Below, piece after piece: positions 1 through 11,078 of a stretch of DNA of 64,000 nt. The position numbers and the translations under genes were made by a program. How positions within the stretch are numbered: the stretch's first letter is position 1; every line of letters starts with the position of its first letter. Origin of the DNA: Cichorium intybus (Eukaryota > Streptophyta > Magnoliopsida > Asterales > Asteraceae). Location of the stretch: NCBI GenBank assembly GCA_023525715.1, contig CM042010.1, forward strand, positions 83,639,894 through 83,703,893, written 5' to 3'. The notes under the pieces are model-generated. The model was not told where the DNA came from. It was given only the letters and a program-made list of their open reading frames with translations, and made no database searches.

Positions 1-2
1 AT

Positions 3-1034
3 CTTTTGAAAGTCAAAACCAGCAACCATGTTTACACAAACCGAAATGACAAACAAATTCAAGTTATGGAGAAACCTATAACTCCGAAGATGGATGTTTT
101 TCAGTTATTAGAATCAAAAGAGAGTGTACCACATGCTAAATCTGTTGAAAATAAAGATTCAAAACTTAAACATGCAAACTCTTACCCCATGATGCAGTAT
201 CCTAACTTTTTGGATAAACCTCAAACTAAAAACACTCCGAAGCCTGTGGTACAAAACATCAAAATTTTGCAAAAACCTCAACTTCAAAATCGACTTCAAT
301 ATCATGCATCAACCTCAAATTTGGTTAAAAGAAAAACACCCTTCGTAGCTTCAAAACCAACAAATGCAATTGCTTCAACTTCTGGAACAAAACCCACTAA
401 TTCAAATGAACTAGAAGTCAAAAGTCAGTTTTTCAAACCAACCTTTACACCGACAAATCCTAACGTTCCAAATCCCAAATTTCATAAACCAACAAAGAAA
501 ACATTTTCCAAAGGAACTAATTTAATAGACACACTCCATCAATGGCTGAACAAAAATTTGGATATGTTTAAAGATAAAAATCTTTTATTAAATGATTTCA
601 AATTGGCATACGAAGAGTACCTTTGTGCTTCTACGTCATGCAGTTCAATATCGAAGAAATCAACAACTGAAGATCCTAAACAAAATTGGAAAAGAAATGA
701 TTTGAAAGAAAATCTCAGTGCTAAAACCAAGTTGTCAAAGTCATCAAATTCTAAGAAAACATCAAAAACCTCGAAGTCAATATCATCTATATAAAAATGG
801 GTTCCGAAGACTGGCATCTTGTCAGTCAATTCAGACTCTTCAATTTTGACAAAAAGCCTTTCAGAATGATGCTCAAACTCTTCGGAATCATGTTCATCAC
901 ATGAGGCTTCGGAGAATTTGATCAACTTAAATGCAAATGAAATATCAGAAGAGGCTGTAGAAAAGTGGATTCAAGAATCCTTCGCTTACCCTGAGGACCC
1001 AAGATTGATTGGGTACCAACTCCTGCTTGATTAA
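3..1034 (+). pseudogene. Element A gag, C-terminal part (broken)
   Basis: This frame corresponds to the last quarter of the long gag of element B. It is lysine-, serine- and asparagine-rich and low in complexity, as Sirevirus gag tails are. The zinc knuckle and the N-terminal capsid-like part lie upstream of the window. In-frame stops occur at 792-794 (TAA), 867-869 (TGA) and 1032-1034 (TAA). The last one sits a few codons before the protease motif, at the same place as a TGA in element B, so it may not be mere decay. The reading frame is continuous with the protease frame apart from these stops. No gag product is expected from this copy. Confidence 0.8.
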
Positions 1035-2364
1035 TTGCAGATAACGTCTAATAAGCGGTACGATGCTAAATGGTACATGGATAGTGGCTGCTCAAGACAC
1101 ATGACAGGGAAGAGGGAATATCTCAGGGACTACAGGACGTTGGATGATGCTGGAAATGTTAGATTTGGTAACAATGATACATGTCCAATCCGAGGTTATG
1201 GAAAGATAACAAATGGTCAATTTACAATCAACCGGGTGGCATTTGTTGAATGTTTAAAGCATAATATTGTAAGCATTTCTCGGTTAGTTGTGGGAACTGG
1301 AAATGAAGTTACATTCAATCACCATGGAAGTGTTATTGCTAAAATGGACACAAAAGAAGTCCTATTGAAATCTTAAAGAAAGGGATCAATGTTTCCCTTA
1401 AATCTGAAGCCAGTGACTAGTGGGCAATCCCTTTGTCTTCTCTCTAAAGCCAACTTTGATGTCAGTTGTTTATGGCACCGAAGACTTGCTCATTTAAACT
1501 TCAAAGACTTAAACAAGCTAGTGGCTATGAATTTGGTTCGAGGGATGCCTACTCTAAAATTCGATAATGATTCACTTTGTGCTGCTTGTGAACATGGCAA
1601 CCAAACAAAGCAAAAGCATCCAACTGTGATCAACCCAAAAATCACCAAACCTCTTTCATTTCTTTACATGGATCTTTGTGGACCATCCGCAGTGGAGTCA
1701 ATAGGGAAGAAAAAGTATATTCTGGTGATTGTTGATGATTATTCAAGGTTCACTTGGGTCTTATTTTTAAGGAATAAGTCAGATGCATCTGAAGAAATCA
1801 TCAACTTCATCAGAAAGATGGAGGTAATGCTCAACAAGAAAGTCTGAACCGTACACAGTGACAATGGTTCGGAGTTCAAAAATCTAACTCTTGATGGATT
1901 CTTGAAAACAAGGGGGGTCAATCACAATTTCTTAGCACCGTATACTCCTCAACAAAATGGTGTTGTAGAAAGACAAAATCGTTCTTTGTGTGAAGCTGCT
2001 AGAACTATGCTTAACTTTCCAAATTTGCCCATGTACTTCTCGGCTGAAGCTATTTCTACTGCGTGTTTCACCCAAAATAGATGTTACATCCACAAGAAAT
2101 TTCATATTACCCCTTACGAAGTGCTCAACCGAAGGAAACCAAATGTCAAGTTTCTCCACATCTTTGGTTGTAGGTGTTTTATCTTGAACTTGAAAGATCA
2201 TTTGACAAAATTCAATGATAGATCAGAAGAAGGGATTTTTCTTGGTTATTCACAAGACTCAAAAAGCCTATAGAGTTATGAACAATAGGACACGCAAAAT
2301 TGAAGAAACTTTCAACCTCTCGTTTGATGACTACTATATCAAGAAATCATAACATCCCTTTCCA
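1035..2364 (+). pseudogene. Element A protease, GAG-pre-integrase and integrase (broken)
   Basis: The segment opens with a retropepsin motif (MDSGCSRHMTG, near 1076-1110), followed by a GAG-pre-integrase motif (LWHRRLAHLNF, near 1470-1505) and an integrase core with a TVHSDNGSEF block near 1848-1877 and an NGVVERQNRS block near 1958-1987. These are the Ty1/copia aspartic protease and the D,D,E strand-transfer domain. Breaks relative to element B are a TAA at 1374-1376, a TGA at 1845-1847 that replaces an arginine codon (CGA to TGA), and a one-base gain in an A-run near 2258-2262. After that gain the frame shifts by one and continues into the linker before RT. Inactive copy. Confidence 0.88.
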
Positions 2365-4469
2365 ATGTCATCGATCTTTCCACAGTCAGCTGTTGATGCA
2401 TCACCAATCACTACCTTTGACACTGACTTTAGTCTTCTCTTTGATCCACCGGAAATAGCTGTAGACTCTGAAGCCAGAGCACCAGACAATCAAGTGTCTG
2501 AATTGTCCAAGCTTACAGATGGCCCCAAAGACTCAACTCCATGTAGTGCTTAGAGACCCTCTTCGGTTGAGGGGGAGAGTTCAAATGGATCCGTAGAAGA
2601 TTCTGGTTTCGAGAGGGAGCAAACCAACACAAATCTCAATAACCCTCCACATGAAGTCTCACACATCATGTCCCTCTATCCTCAAGTCGAGGGGGAGCCA
2701 GAAGTAGCAACTCCAATCTCTTCGGATCAAGAAAGAATAGTCTCTCCACCAGCTAGAGTCGAGGGGGAGCAATTTCTAAACTCTTCTATTCATTCTTCAA
2801 ATCTAAACACTCCTCAAAAAAATGTCACAAACTCAGATAATCATTTAATCATGGATGATTTCCCTTCCACTTCGGGGTATCCTTCAGATATTGAGGAAAT
2901 TGACTCTGAAGGACCTCCTAAATTTGATTCAAATTATCCTCCTTTGGAAAAATTGACTAGAAATCATCCTCCATCACTTGTCATCGGTAATGTTCAAGAT
3001 AGAATATTGACTCGTGCACAACTTCACCAAAAACAACTTGATTTGAACAAAACGTCGGAGTTGTGCATGTTTAATGTCTTTATTTCAAAGATTGAACCAA
3101 AGAATGTTAAAGATGCATTTGATCACCCTGACTGTATTGAAGCAATGCATATGGAATTAGAGGAATTTGAAAGAAACAAAGTATGGAGGCTAATTCCAAA
3201 ACCTGCAAATGCTTCAATTATTAGTCTCAAATGGGTGTATAGAAATAAACTAGACACCGAAGGCAATGTGGTTCGGAACAAAGCAAGGTTTGTTGTCAAA
3301 GGATATTGTCAACAGTAGGGGATTGACTACGAAGAGACATTTGCTCCTGTTGCCAGACTCGAATCAGTTCGGATCTTTTTAGCTTATGCTGCACATAAAA
3401 ATTTTGACGTCTATCAGATGGATGTTAAATGTGCATTTTTGAATGGTGATCTCGAGGAAACTGTATTTGTTGAATAGCCACCTACCTTTGAGAGTAAAGA
3501 ACATCCCAACCATTGCTATGTGCTAGACAAAGCTGTCTATGGTTTCAAACAAGCCCCAAGGGCTTGGTATGAAACCTTAACAAAAATTTTAAAAGACTCA
3601 AATTTCAAACAGGGTTCAGTGGATCCAACACTTTTTAAAAAGAAAGTTGGATCTCATTTGATGTTAGTCCAAATTTATGTGGATGACATAATCTTCGGAT
3701 CCACTGATCCCAACCTTTCAAAAGATTTTGAAAAACTAATGAAAAGAAAATTTCTTTCTTGGATTACACATAAAACAATCCAAGGATGGGATCTTTATTA
3801 ATCAACAAAAGTATATGAAGAGTTTGCTTGAACGCTTCGGAATGACTAACTGTTCCAAAGCAAAAGTTCCATTGCCTATAGGTACAAGGTTAAATCTTTC
3901 ATTGGACAAACCGAAGACTGACATACAGACATACCGAAGCATGATTGGATCATTGCTTTATCTCACAGCCAGTCGACCAGATATCATGTTTGCAGTTTGT
4001 AACTGTGCAAGATATCAAGCTGACCCTCGAGAACCTCATCTGGCTGCGGTTAAAACAATCTTTCAATATCTAAACAACACAAGTGGTTATGGTTTATGGT
4101 ACCCAGCAAACTCAGGCTTCTACATACAAGTTTACTCTGACTCAGATCTTGGTGGATTCTCTATTGATCGCAAGAGCACTTCGGGGGGGGGGGGTTGTCA
4201 ATTCCTTGATGGAAAGCTAATCAGTTGGCAAGCTAAGAAGCAAACTTGTGTCTCTATCTCCACTGCTGAAGCTGAATATGTGGCTGCTGCTGCTTGTAAC
4301 TCACAAATCATCTGGATTCAAAGTCAATTGAAAGACTATGCCATTAACATGAGAAAGATTCCACTGTTTTGTGATTCACAAAGTGCAATTCGGATTTGTC
4401 ATAATCCTGTTCAACATTCTAAGACAAAGCACATAGCTCTTCGCTATTACTTTATCAAAAGTCATGTTG
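2365..4469 (+). pseudogene. Element A linker, reverse transcriptase and start of RNase H (broken, cut by element G)
   Basis: A serine- and proline-rich linker (to about 3000) leads into RT_2-type reverse transcriptase. The catalytic YVDD is readable at 3676-3687. RNase H follows, with SDSDLGG, STAEAEY and CDSQSA blocks. Stops at 2551-2553, 3316-3318 and 3475-3477 are each single-base changes of Gln or Glu codons as judged against element B. About 30 bases are missing near 3752, which changes frame. A run of 12 G at 4183-4194 adds two glycines compared with the 6-G run of element B. The frame is cut at 4469 by element G and resumes at 9288. Confidence 0.88.
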
Positions 4470-5331
4470 TCACACCCCCGACCGAGGCGGCGGAATATGC
4501 CGGGCTGTGCGACTAAGTTCTTGGATCACAGGCAATTGAATATACAGTACAAGTACAACAATAAACCAAAGGATAGTTGTATTTCATCTTGAAGTTTGAA
4601 TACATGGTTCTTACAAATAATAATAATAGAGTACATGAAATGCCTTAACTGATATAACAAAACTAGGTTGCCTGAAATCCGTGAAGATTTCCATCTTCTG
4701 AAAGTCTCATTGATTTCCTGAGAATACATGTAGTTTTGAGGGTCAACACAAGGTTGGTGAGAGTTACAGGTTTTATGCTGAACACAGCACTGATACTTTT
4801 AAAATAACTAAAAGTATTCCTTTTGTAAGTATAATCATACTTGTAAATGAGTTTGTAAAGAGTTGCTGAAAATCGTAAGTAATACCATACTTATAAATGA
4901 ATTGTATAGAGTTTTTGAAAACCATAAGTAATACCATACTTATAAATGATATGTACGGTTATGAGAAAACCATCAATGCTTATAGTTGAGTCCTATAACC
5001 GAACTATTCGACCGAAATGTAACCCCCTACAACGCTTCATGGACGTTGTAGTAATGAATTAAATAAATATCACCTACATCGATTTGCAAGTCGAAGTTGT
5101 AGCTAATAACTATAGGTGGAGGTGTCAACCCGTATAGATCTATACATATGTATCTCGCTCTGCTTGATTAACGGTTATAGTAGTGTGGGGTCTAGGTATT
5201 TCTACTTAGTTATGAATAGTGTCTCACTATCTAAGCCATTGATAAATGTAGGATAGACAAGTCTCATCCCAAAATGGTTTTTGTTATAAAAGCCAAGTAT
5301 GTTGATAAGTATATACGTAATAGTGTACCAT

Positions 5332-5860
5332 ACTCGCTTATTGAAAACATTTTATAAAGCTATAATAACATTTATAAAACTTGATATGAAATTGGTAAAT
5401 GTTTATATTGCACATGTATTCTCACCCATAATATATAAAAACATAGACAAAGGGGCCGTAACACTCACTTATTGAAAACATTTTATAAAGCTATAATAAC
5501 ATTTATAAAACTTGATATGAAATTGGTAAATGTTTATATTGCACATGTATTCTCCCCCATAAGATATAAAAACATAGACAAAGGGGCCGTAACACTCACT
5601 TATTAAAAACATTTTATAAAGCTATAATAACATTTATAAAACTTGATATGAAAATGGTAAATGTTTATATTGCACATGTATTCTCCCCCATAATATATAA
5701 AAACATAGACAAAGGGGCCGTAACACTCACTTATTGAAAACATTTTATAAAGCTATAATAACATTTATAAAACTTGATATGAAATTGGTAAATGTTTATA
5801 TTGCACATGTATTCTCCCCTATAATATATAAAAACATAGACAAAGGGGCCGTAACACTCA
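5332..5860 (-). repeat. 131-bp tandem repeat, four copies, in R/U5 of element G LTR
   Basis: The phrase TTGAAAACAT starts at 5341, 5472 and 5734, with a one-base variant at 5603, giving a constant period of 131. Copies differ at only a few positions. Each unit ends with a GGGGCCGTAACACTCA-like stretch. The array lies downstream of the LTR TATA box in transcript orientation. There are no spacers of differing sequence, so it is a satellite-like array and not CRISPR. Confidence 0.92.
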
Positions 5861-6090
5861 TATTTGAAGCGTGAATTCAGTTTAGATATAAGAACGATCG
5901 TGTTTGAGAAGCACCGCGAAATAACACCACAAAACAACAAGGTTTTGTACGGCGAAGTGATGGTGCGACGGTAGTGGAGCGATGGCCAATGGTGGTGGTG
6001 TTCTTGGCCAAAAGGAGAGCAATTGGAGAAAGAAAGAAAAAGCTAGAAGCTTTGGTGAATTGGTGAAGAAAAATGAGATGCAAAGCCTCT

Positions 6091-6098
6091 TATTTATA
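6091..6098 (-). promoter_or_regulatory. TATA box of element G LTR
   Basis: TATAAATA on the minus strand. It is followed about 20 bases downstream by a pyrimidine- and CACC-rich leader, as expected of a plant LTR promoter. The same octamer recurs in the second LTR fragment at 8573-8580. Confidence 0.6.
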
Positions 6099-6828
6099 CT
6101 CTCATGGAGTAGTTGGGGTTGGTGAAGGTGATGTCGTGGATGACATAATTCGTGCGCAAGATCCCGATGTCTAATCATTTTTTCGAGACCGGAGAATTGT
6201 CGAGCCGAGTGTACCTATTTCAGAAACCCAAACGGATTTATTTTTCGAGTTGTAGAACACTGGGAAAACGTGTTTAAATATGTGCGTTCGATTATCCGTA
6301 GCATCCAGCGTTTGACTTTTATAAATATTTTTGCTAAAAATATTTCGAGTATGGAATCCAATAATAGACCATAGTCTGAGTCCAATAATGTTCTCGGAAT
6401 TTCCATATGAGGTGCGCAAGTGCCTCAACGGATCGAAACGATTTATGTAGTTAAATAAAATCAGTGTTACACTGGTTTGTTTTGGCTTGTTTTCTTATAA
6501 CAGTCGTAACTTTTGCATATGAGCTCCGTTTTGAATGTTATTTATATTTCCAGAATCAGGGAAACATGTACTCTGAGGTTAGATTGCTTGTTTTGTTTCA
6601 CAAATGGTTAATACTTATTTTCAGTTTTTCAGACGTATTAACTAGGTTTTCAGTTTGTGTTTGAGATATTCCATTATGGGAAGTAAGATTTTATCTCGTA
6701 TCTTATTTTAATCGTAATGACACTATATTTTCCAAAGTATGCATTGAAGCTCAAAAGGTTTGGTTATAAAGAGGTTTGCGGTGAATTAACTGTTTATAGT
6801 TCTAGGTATAAATTTTCGGGATGTCACA

Positions 6829-8563
6829 TTACCTCCCCGTTAAAGGAATTTCGTCCCGAAATTATTTCGTAACATAACACTTCTGCTCGATCGTGTAGAA
6901 GTCACACGGGTCGTGTTCTAGTTACTATAGCATCCAGTAGCATCAAGTAGACTTACACGGGTCGGGTTTCGGAGCACGGGTCGGATTTTTAAAAGTTAAC
7001 GATGCTAACTTTAAAGGTTGGTGTCGCTAACCTGCTTCAGTGGGGTTATTTGGACAGCTTTCCTCATTTACCCCATTTACGAACCAAAATCCTCCTAGGT
7101 TATTTTCATAGCAAAAGGTGCGAAATTTGGTCATTTTGATCAATGATTTTGTGTAGTAAAAGTTTGTGGAGGTTGGATTTAACACCCGAAATGCGTTCTT
7201 TAGTTCTTAATTCACGAGGTTACTTATTTTGAGTTTTAGGGTTTCAAACTCTAGATGTCCAAATCTGAAAGTATGCTTCGATTCATCTCATGTGTTGTTA
7301 GTGGATTGCTAATATATGTTGTATTGAGTCCTCGTTGCGAATATTGTGATGTTTTAACGGTTGATTTGGTAAAACCATGAAATTGGGGGTTTCGGTTTGA
7401 TAGCATATGATATTCACTAATTGTGATTTGTATTAGCTATTTATTTCTTAATCATTTGAGTTAAGTATTCCGGAAATGCCTGAGGATGTTTAAGATATGA
7501 TATGTGATTTCATTTTACAGTTGATACTCGTAGGATGGAAGGAAGTACGTAAGATACAGGTGGACCACGAGATACACCTATGCCAGGTGAGTAGTTCTAA
7601 TTCATTATTTATGATTATATTATGATATAATTGAATTAGCTCTAAATCTTAATTGATTGAGATAATCAATTTGTACGAGTTATACAAGGTTGAGAATTTC
7701 CTATCATGAATGAGTACTTGGTGTGATTGGGAACTATAAGTGACTGGGATAATTAAAGAGATTGAAATCAATGATGTTTTGTTTTAGTAGTCGTTGAGAA
7801 ATGATGAAATGATTTACTAAGTCTTAATTATTTTCTCATTGAGCTTAGTTAGCTAATAAAAATGGTTATGTTGTATGTATTATGGGTGACAGGGGCAAGA
7901 AGATTGCAGAGGGATGAATGACTTAACTTGGGGCAAGACTTTTGGACTTTTTGTGAACTATGGCATGCTCTTTTGTATAGTTTTGTAAAAAATGGTCTTT
8001 TGTAACCTAGTTTTGGGACATATTTTTATTAAGTAATCGTGTTTATGATAACTGATTGTGATTTTTTTTCTTAACTTTGATTACATTATTAAACCCTTTT
8101 GGTTATTAGAGTAATTATTGGTGTAATTTGGAGATAGGAAAATGGGAGTTACATGGAGGGATCCACATGTATCCCTTCCTTGCTGACTCCGTGTCCTTAG
8201 AAATCCACCTTTCACATCAAAATTCACATTTTTAAATGAGTACTGAAAATTCTTTGAACTATTTTCGCTATCAACAGATATACATTTTTTTATTTAAAAA
8301 AAAGTCTTTTCATTATCCTGTCTTTATCGGATTTAAGCAGCGAATGTTGAAAAAAAATGGCACTTAGGGTAATGGAAATGTCGCATCTACTATAGATGTT
8401 TTGAATTTCGGTAGTAATAATGGGGGTTGTCCTTTCAGTTCTAGCTGTAAGATATTATATAAATGGGTATGTATCATCATTTGTATCTAAGATTCTTTTC
8501 AGTCTAATTTTTTTACTACTAGTTTATTCTTATATAATATTAGATTTCCAAATCGAGGTATGG
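6829..8563. other. Element G internal remnant, no coding frame recognised
   Basis: It begins with a purine-rich tract on the minus strand (6829-6843) next to the LTR terminus, as a polypurine tract should. Beyond it the sequence is AT-rich with short open stretches only and no pol motif in any frame. Part of it (about 7500-8020) reads like LTR-type non-coding DNA of another family, but I could not find its ends. The segment just before 8564 has no match elsewhere in the window. Confidence 0.45.
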
Positions 8564-9287
8564 AAAGCCTCTTATTTATACTCTCATGGAGTAGTTGGGG
8601 TTCGTGAAGGTGATGTCGTGGATGACATGATTCGTGCGCAAGATCCCGATGTCTAATCATTTTTTCGAGACCGGAGAATTGTCGAGCCGAGTGTACCGGT
8701 TTCAGAAACCCAAACGGATTTATTTTTCGAGTTGTAGAACACTGGGAAAACGTGTTTAAATATGTGCGTTCGATTATCCGTAGCATCCAGCGTTTGATTT
8801 TTATAAATATTTTTGCTAAAATTATTTCGAATATGGAATCCAATAATAGACCATAGTCTGAGTCCAATAATGTTCTCAGAATTTCCATATGAGGTGCGCA
8901 AGTGCCTCAACGGATCGAAACGATTTATGTAGTTAAATAAAATCAGTGTTACACTGGTTTGTTTTGGCTTGTTTTCTTATAACAGTCGTAACTTTTGCAT
9001 ATGAGCTCCGTTTTGAATGTTATTTATATTTCCGGAATCAGGGAAACATGTACTCTGAGGTTAGATTGCTTGTTTTGTTTCACAAATGGTTAATACTTAT
9101 TTTCAGTTTTTCAGACGTATTAACTAGGGTTTCAGTTTGTGTTTGAGATATTCCATTATAGGAAGTAAGATTTTATCTCGTATCTTATTTTAATCGTAAT
9201 GACACTATATTTTCCAAAGTATGCATTGAAGCTCAAATGGTTTGGTTATAAAGAGGTTTGCGGTGAATTAATTGTTTATAGTTCTAG
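8564..9287 (-). repeat. Element G 5' LTR fragment (U3 only)
   Basis: It repeats 6082-6806 almost base for base. It lacks the outermost 22 or so bases of the LTR, including the terminal TG, at its right edge. At its left edge it stops about ten bases past the TATA box, so R, U5 and the 131-bp array are absent. The right edge abuts A's RNase H codons with no target-site duplication. Confidence 0.8.
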
Positions 9288-9419
9288 GGGAATATAGAAG
9301 TACACTTTGTTCACACAACAGAACAATTGGCAGACATCTCCACAAAGGCTTTAAATGAAGAGGCATTTACACGGATAGTTCGAGGACTTGGAATGATTGA
9401 TGGATCCACTCTACAATAA
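9288..9419 (+). pseudogene. Element A RNase H, C-terminal tail
   Basis: This resumes the RNase H frame interrupted at 4469. It encodes the end of the Ty1/copia RNase H region, with TEQLADI and TKALNEE blocks and a final GMIDGSTLQ then TAA (9417-9419). The same tail closes pol in element B at 32552. About six bases that should lie between the two halves are missing, together with the end of element G. Confidence 0.85.
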
Positions 9420-9613
9420 ATCTCAGATTTGCTCATTCTTTTTCTTAATCTTTTCATTTGCAAAACAAAATTCGTAACACTCCGCAGCACTCCGAAGAGT
9501 TTTATCGCTTCGGAGCTCATCGGAGTAAAACAAGTAAAATCACATAATGTTACACCGCAGCACCCCGAAGTACTTTATCACTTCGGAGCTCTGTGGAACA
9601 GAAATTTATGTCA
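9420..9613 (+). repeat. Element A post-pol region with 73-bp TTCGGAG repeats
   Basis: Non-coding. Two units starting CCGCAGCAC at 9482 and 9555 give a 73-base period. Each contains a CCGAAG half and a CTTCGGAG half separated by an AT stretch. Element B holds the same repeat with the same period at 32314-32480. The MULE lands just after the second unit. Confidence 0.75.
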
Positions 9614-9622
9614 AATAAAATT
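9614..9622. repeat. Left 9-bp target-site duplication of MULE
   Basis: AATAAAATT, identical to 15650-15658. Confidence 0.9.
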
Positions 9623-9776
9623 GGAGTAAATTACAGAAACAATCCCTAAGGTTTCCCTAAACTAACACAGGGTGCCCAACTATCCGATTTTGACATAGTC
9701 AGTCCCTTGCGTTTATTTATTACAACAGATTGGTCCCTATGCTCATTTCCTTCGTTAACCTTCCATCAAACCCGTC
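9623..9776 (+). repeat. MULE left terminal inverted repeat
   Basis: It begins GGAGTAAATTACAG and matches the reverse complement of 15497-15649 with roughly nine mismatches by eye, ending at AACCCGTC. Confidence 0.93.
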
Positions 9777-9932
9777 AAAAGGAGAACTTTTAGTGAGGGT
9801 ATTTTTGTACTTTTGCATTTGTGTGTGTCGGATGTTAATATAAGCGGGAAAAAATCTTATGAACTCCAAATGTCAAACACACTCTCGAGTCACATTTGGT
9901 GCGGTAGAATTTATAGATTCGGCGAAGCAGGT

Positions 9933-10226
9933 ATGGTTCGTTGCATATGTGGAAGGCTAGCGACTCTTTGTACTTCGTGGACAAATATTAACCCAGGAAG
10001 GCGATTTTGGAGATGCAGCCAGTGTGGGTTTGTGGGTTGGTCGGACCCTCCGATGTGTCGTAGGTCCGTATTGATCATTCCAGGTTTGTTACAAGCGAGG
10101 CGGTTGCATCTTGAAGAAATAGGTCGACGTGAAGGTGAACTCAGGGTAGCTCAAAGGTACAAGATGGTTCTGGTTGTGTCTTAGATGTTCTTCATCATCT
10201 TCGTCATGTTTATTATGTTTGAGTAG
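9933..10226 (+). pseudogene. GRF-type zinc-finger protein gene of the MULE, premature stop before its membrane segment
   Basis: The best start is the ATG at 9933, which puts a CxCG motif at residues 4-7. The following pattern (CICGR, then NPGRRFWRC, then CGFVGW.D) is the GRF zinc-binding fold, known to bind single-stranded nucleic acid in other proteins. A charged helix follows (RRLHLEEIGRREGEL). At 10182-10184 a TAG interrupts the frame. Beyond it the same frame stays open for 14 more residues rich in Phe, Ile and Met, then ends at 10226. Small plant proteins with a GRF domain plus C-terminal helix and hydrophobic tail exist, so the TAG probably replaced a TGG. Its role in transposition is unknown; it could be a captured host gene or the element's second gene. 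Confidence 0.72.
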
Positions 10227-10742
10227 TTAGTTGGTTTTAAGAATTTCTGGTAACTGTTATTGTACGGGGGTATTAGAACATCATATTTTGGGGTTCTTTG
10301 ATGTTTAAGTTTATGGGGTTAGTCAATATTTCCGATAAATTTATAGTACTTAACATTTCTAGTATATTATGAAGTTTGATCCGTTTTGTAATCATCATCA
10401 AGCAATGTAATCTTCATGAAGCAATATAATTTCGAGTCCCTTGAAACTATTATTATGAAAAACATCAAATACACAATGTGTTTCAGTAACATTGTGGTTT
10501 GTAACAAATCGTTGCAAATATATTCACGTTTATAACAAAAAAAATTTGTAAATTACCAATAAAGTCCTCCTAGTGTTATTCCTAATTCGTAGTCCTTCAT
10601 TAGTTGTAATAAATGACTATGGATATGAATCTTTTCAACTACACCTGCATTTAATGGGCCTCTAATCACCGGTCAAATCCACCGCACCTTAATGATGGTT
10701 CTAGATGTCGTTGTAGTATAAGTAACCCGCATTTGGTTCTCA
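10227..10742. other. MULE internal non-coding DNA
   Basis: AT-rich, with no reading frame or repeat that I can support. It may contain the 3' end of the GRF gene's transcript and the promoter of the next frame. Confidence 0.4.
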
Positions 10743-10766
10743 AATGCAACTCGTGAGAAAAAAAAA

Positions 10767-11078
10767 ATGAACGCAAAGGCTTTGGAAGTTATGCTACAAT
10801 CGTTGATCAACATGGCAGTGGAAAACCAAAACTTCATTCGACAGTTAGATTGGAAGCTTGTAGAAGACCACAACGAGAAGAACTCAATGGTTGAAGCTTT
10901 GGTTGGGCATCCGAAGTACAGTAATTACTTGGAGGCTAACAAGGCGATCGGTGACAGTAAGGTGGTTGCTGGGAAGATTTAGGACCTTGCTAACGAGATC
11001 CATAAGTTGCTAGGTGAGGAGATTGAATGGCACAAAGAGAAGATGAATCACATTCAAGCTGATGGTGATCATGCGTAG
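10767..11078 (+). pseudogene. Unrecognised helical protein frame in MULE (one stop)
   Basis: From an ATG at 10767 (an upstream in-frame ATG is at 10743) a highly charged frame runs to 11078, with a single TAG at 10980-10982. Residues are Glu-, Lys-, Asn- and Met-rich with heptad-like spacing, which suggests a helix or coiled coil. I recognise no family. It could be the second exon of the GRF gene, since charged coiled coils accompany such domains, or a separate captured fragment. The frame resumes cleanly after the stop for 32 codons, which argues that it was once coding. Confidence 0.4.

Larger units (their letters stand above)
4470..6828 (-). repeat. Element G 3' LTR (complete)
   Basis: About 2359 bases, starting TGTGACATCCCG and ending in CGGGGGTGTGACA on the minus strand, so TG...CA with imperfect inverted ends. 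U3 spans 6828 to about 6099. A TATA box (6091-6098) and a putative R-U5 with four 131-bp tandem repeats follow. Base composition is AT-rich. No protein-coding frame is supported. Confidence 0.7.
4470..9287 (-). mobile_element. Element G: degenerate minus-strand gypsy-type LTR element inside A's RNase H
   Basis: The insertion splits the RNase H codons of element A. The left end starts TGTCACACCCCCG (plus strand). A matching LTR terminus CGGGATGTCACA ends at 6828, followed by a polypurine-like tract read on the minus strand (6829-6843). This gives one complete 2.36-kb LTR (4470-6828), about 1.7 kb of internal DNA, and a second LTR fragment at 8564-9287 that copies 6082-6806. The promoter-like TATA box reads on the minus strand, so the element is minus-oriented. 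No gag or pol reading frame survives. The tract next to the LTR resembles those of Ty3/gypsy chromoviruses, but without pol the lineage stays open. Confidence 0.72.

Noticed and set aside
5332..5860. Possible CRISPR-like array
   Set aside because: The 131-bp units are contiguous with no unique spacers, in a plant LTR.
6464..6664. 66-codon frame, also at 8946-9146
   Set aside because: Same U3 sequence in both G LTR copies; no protein features beyond chance hydrophobicity.
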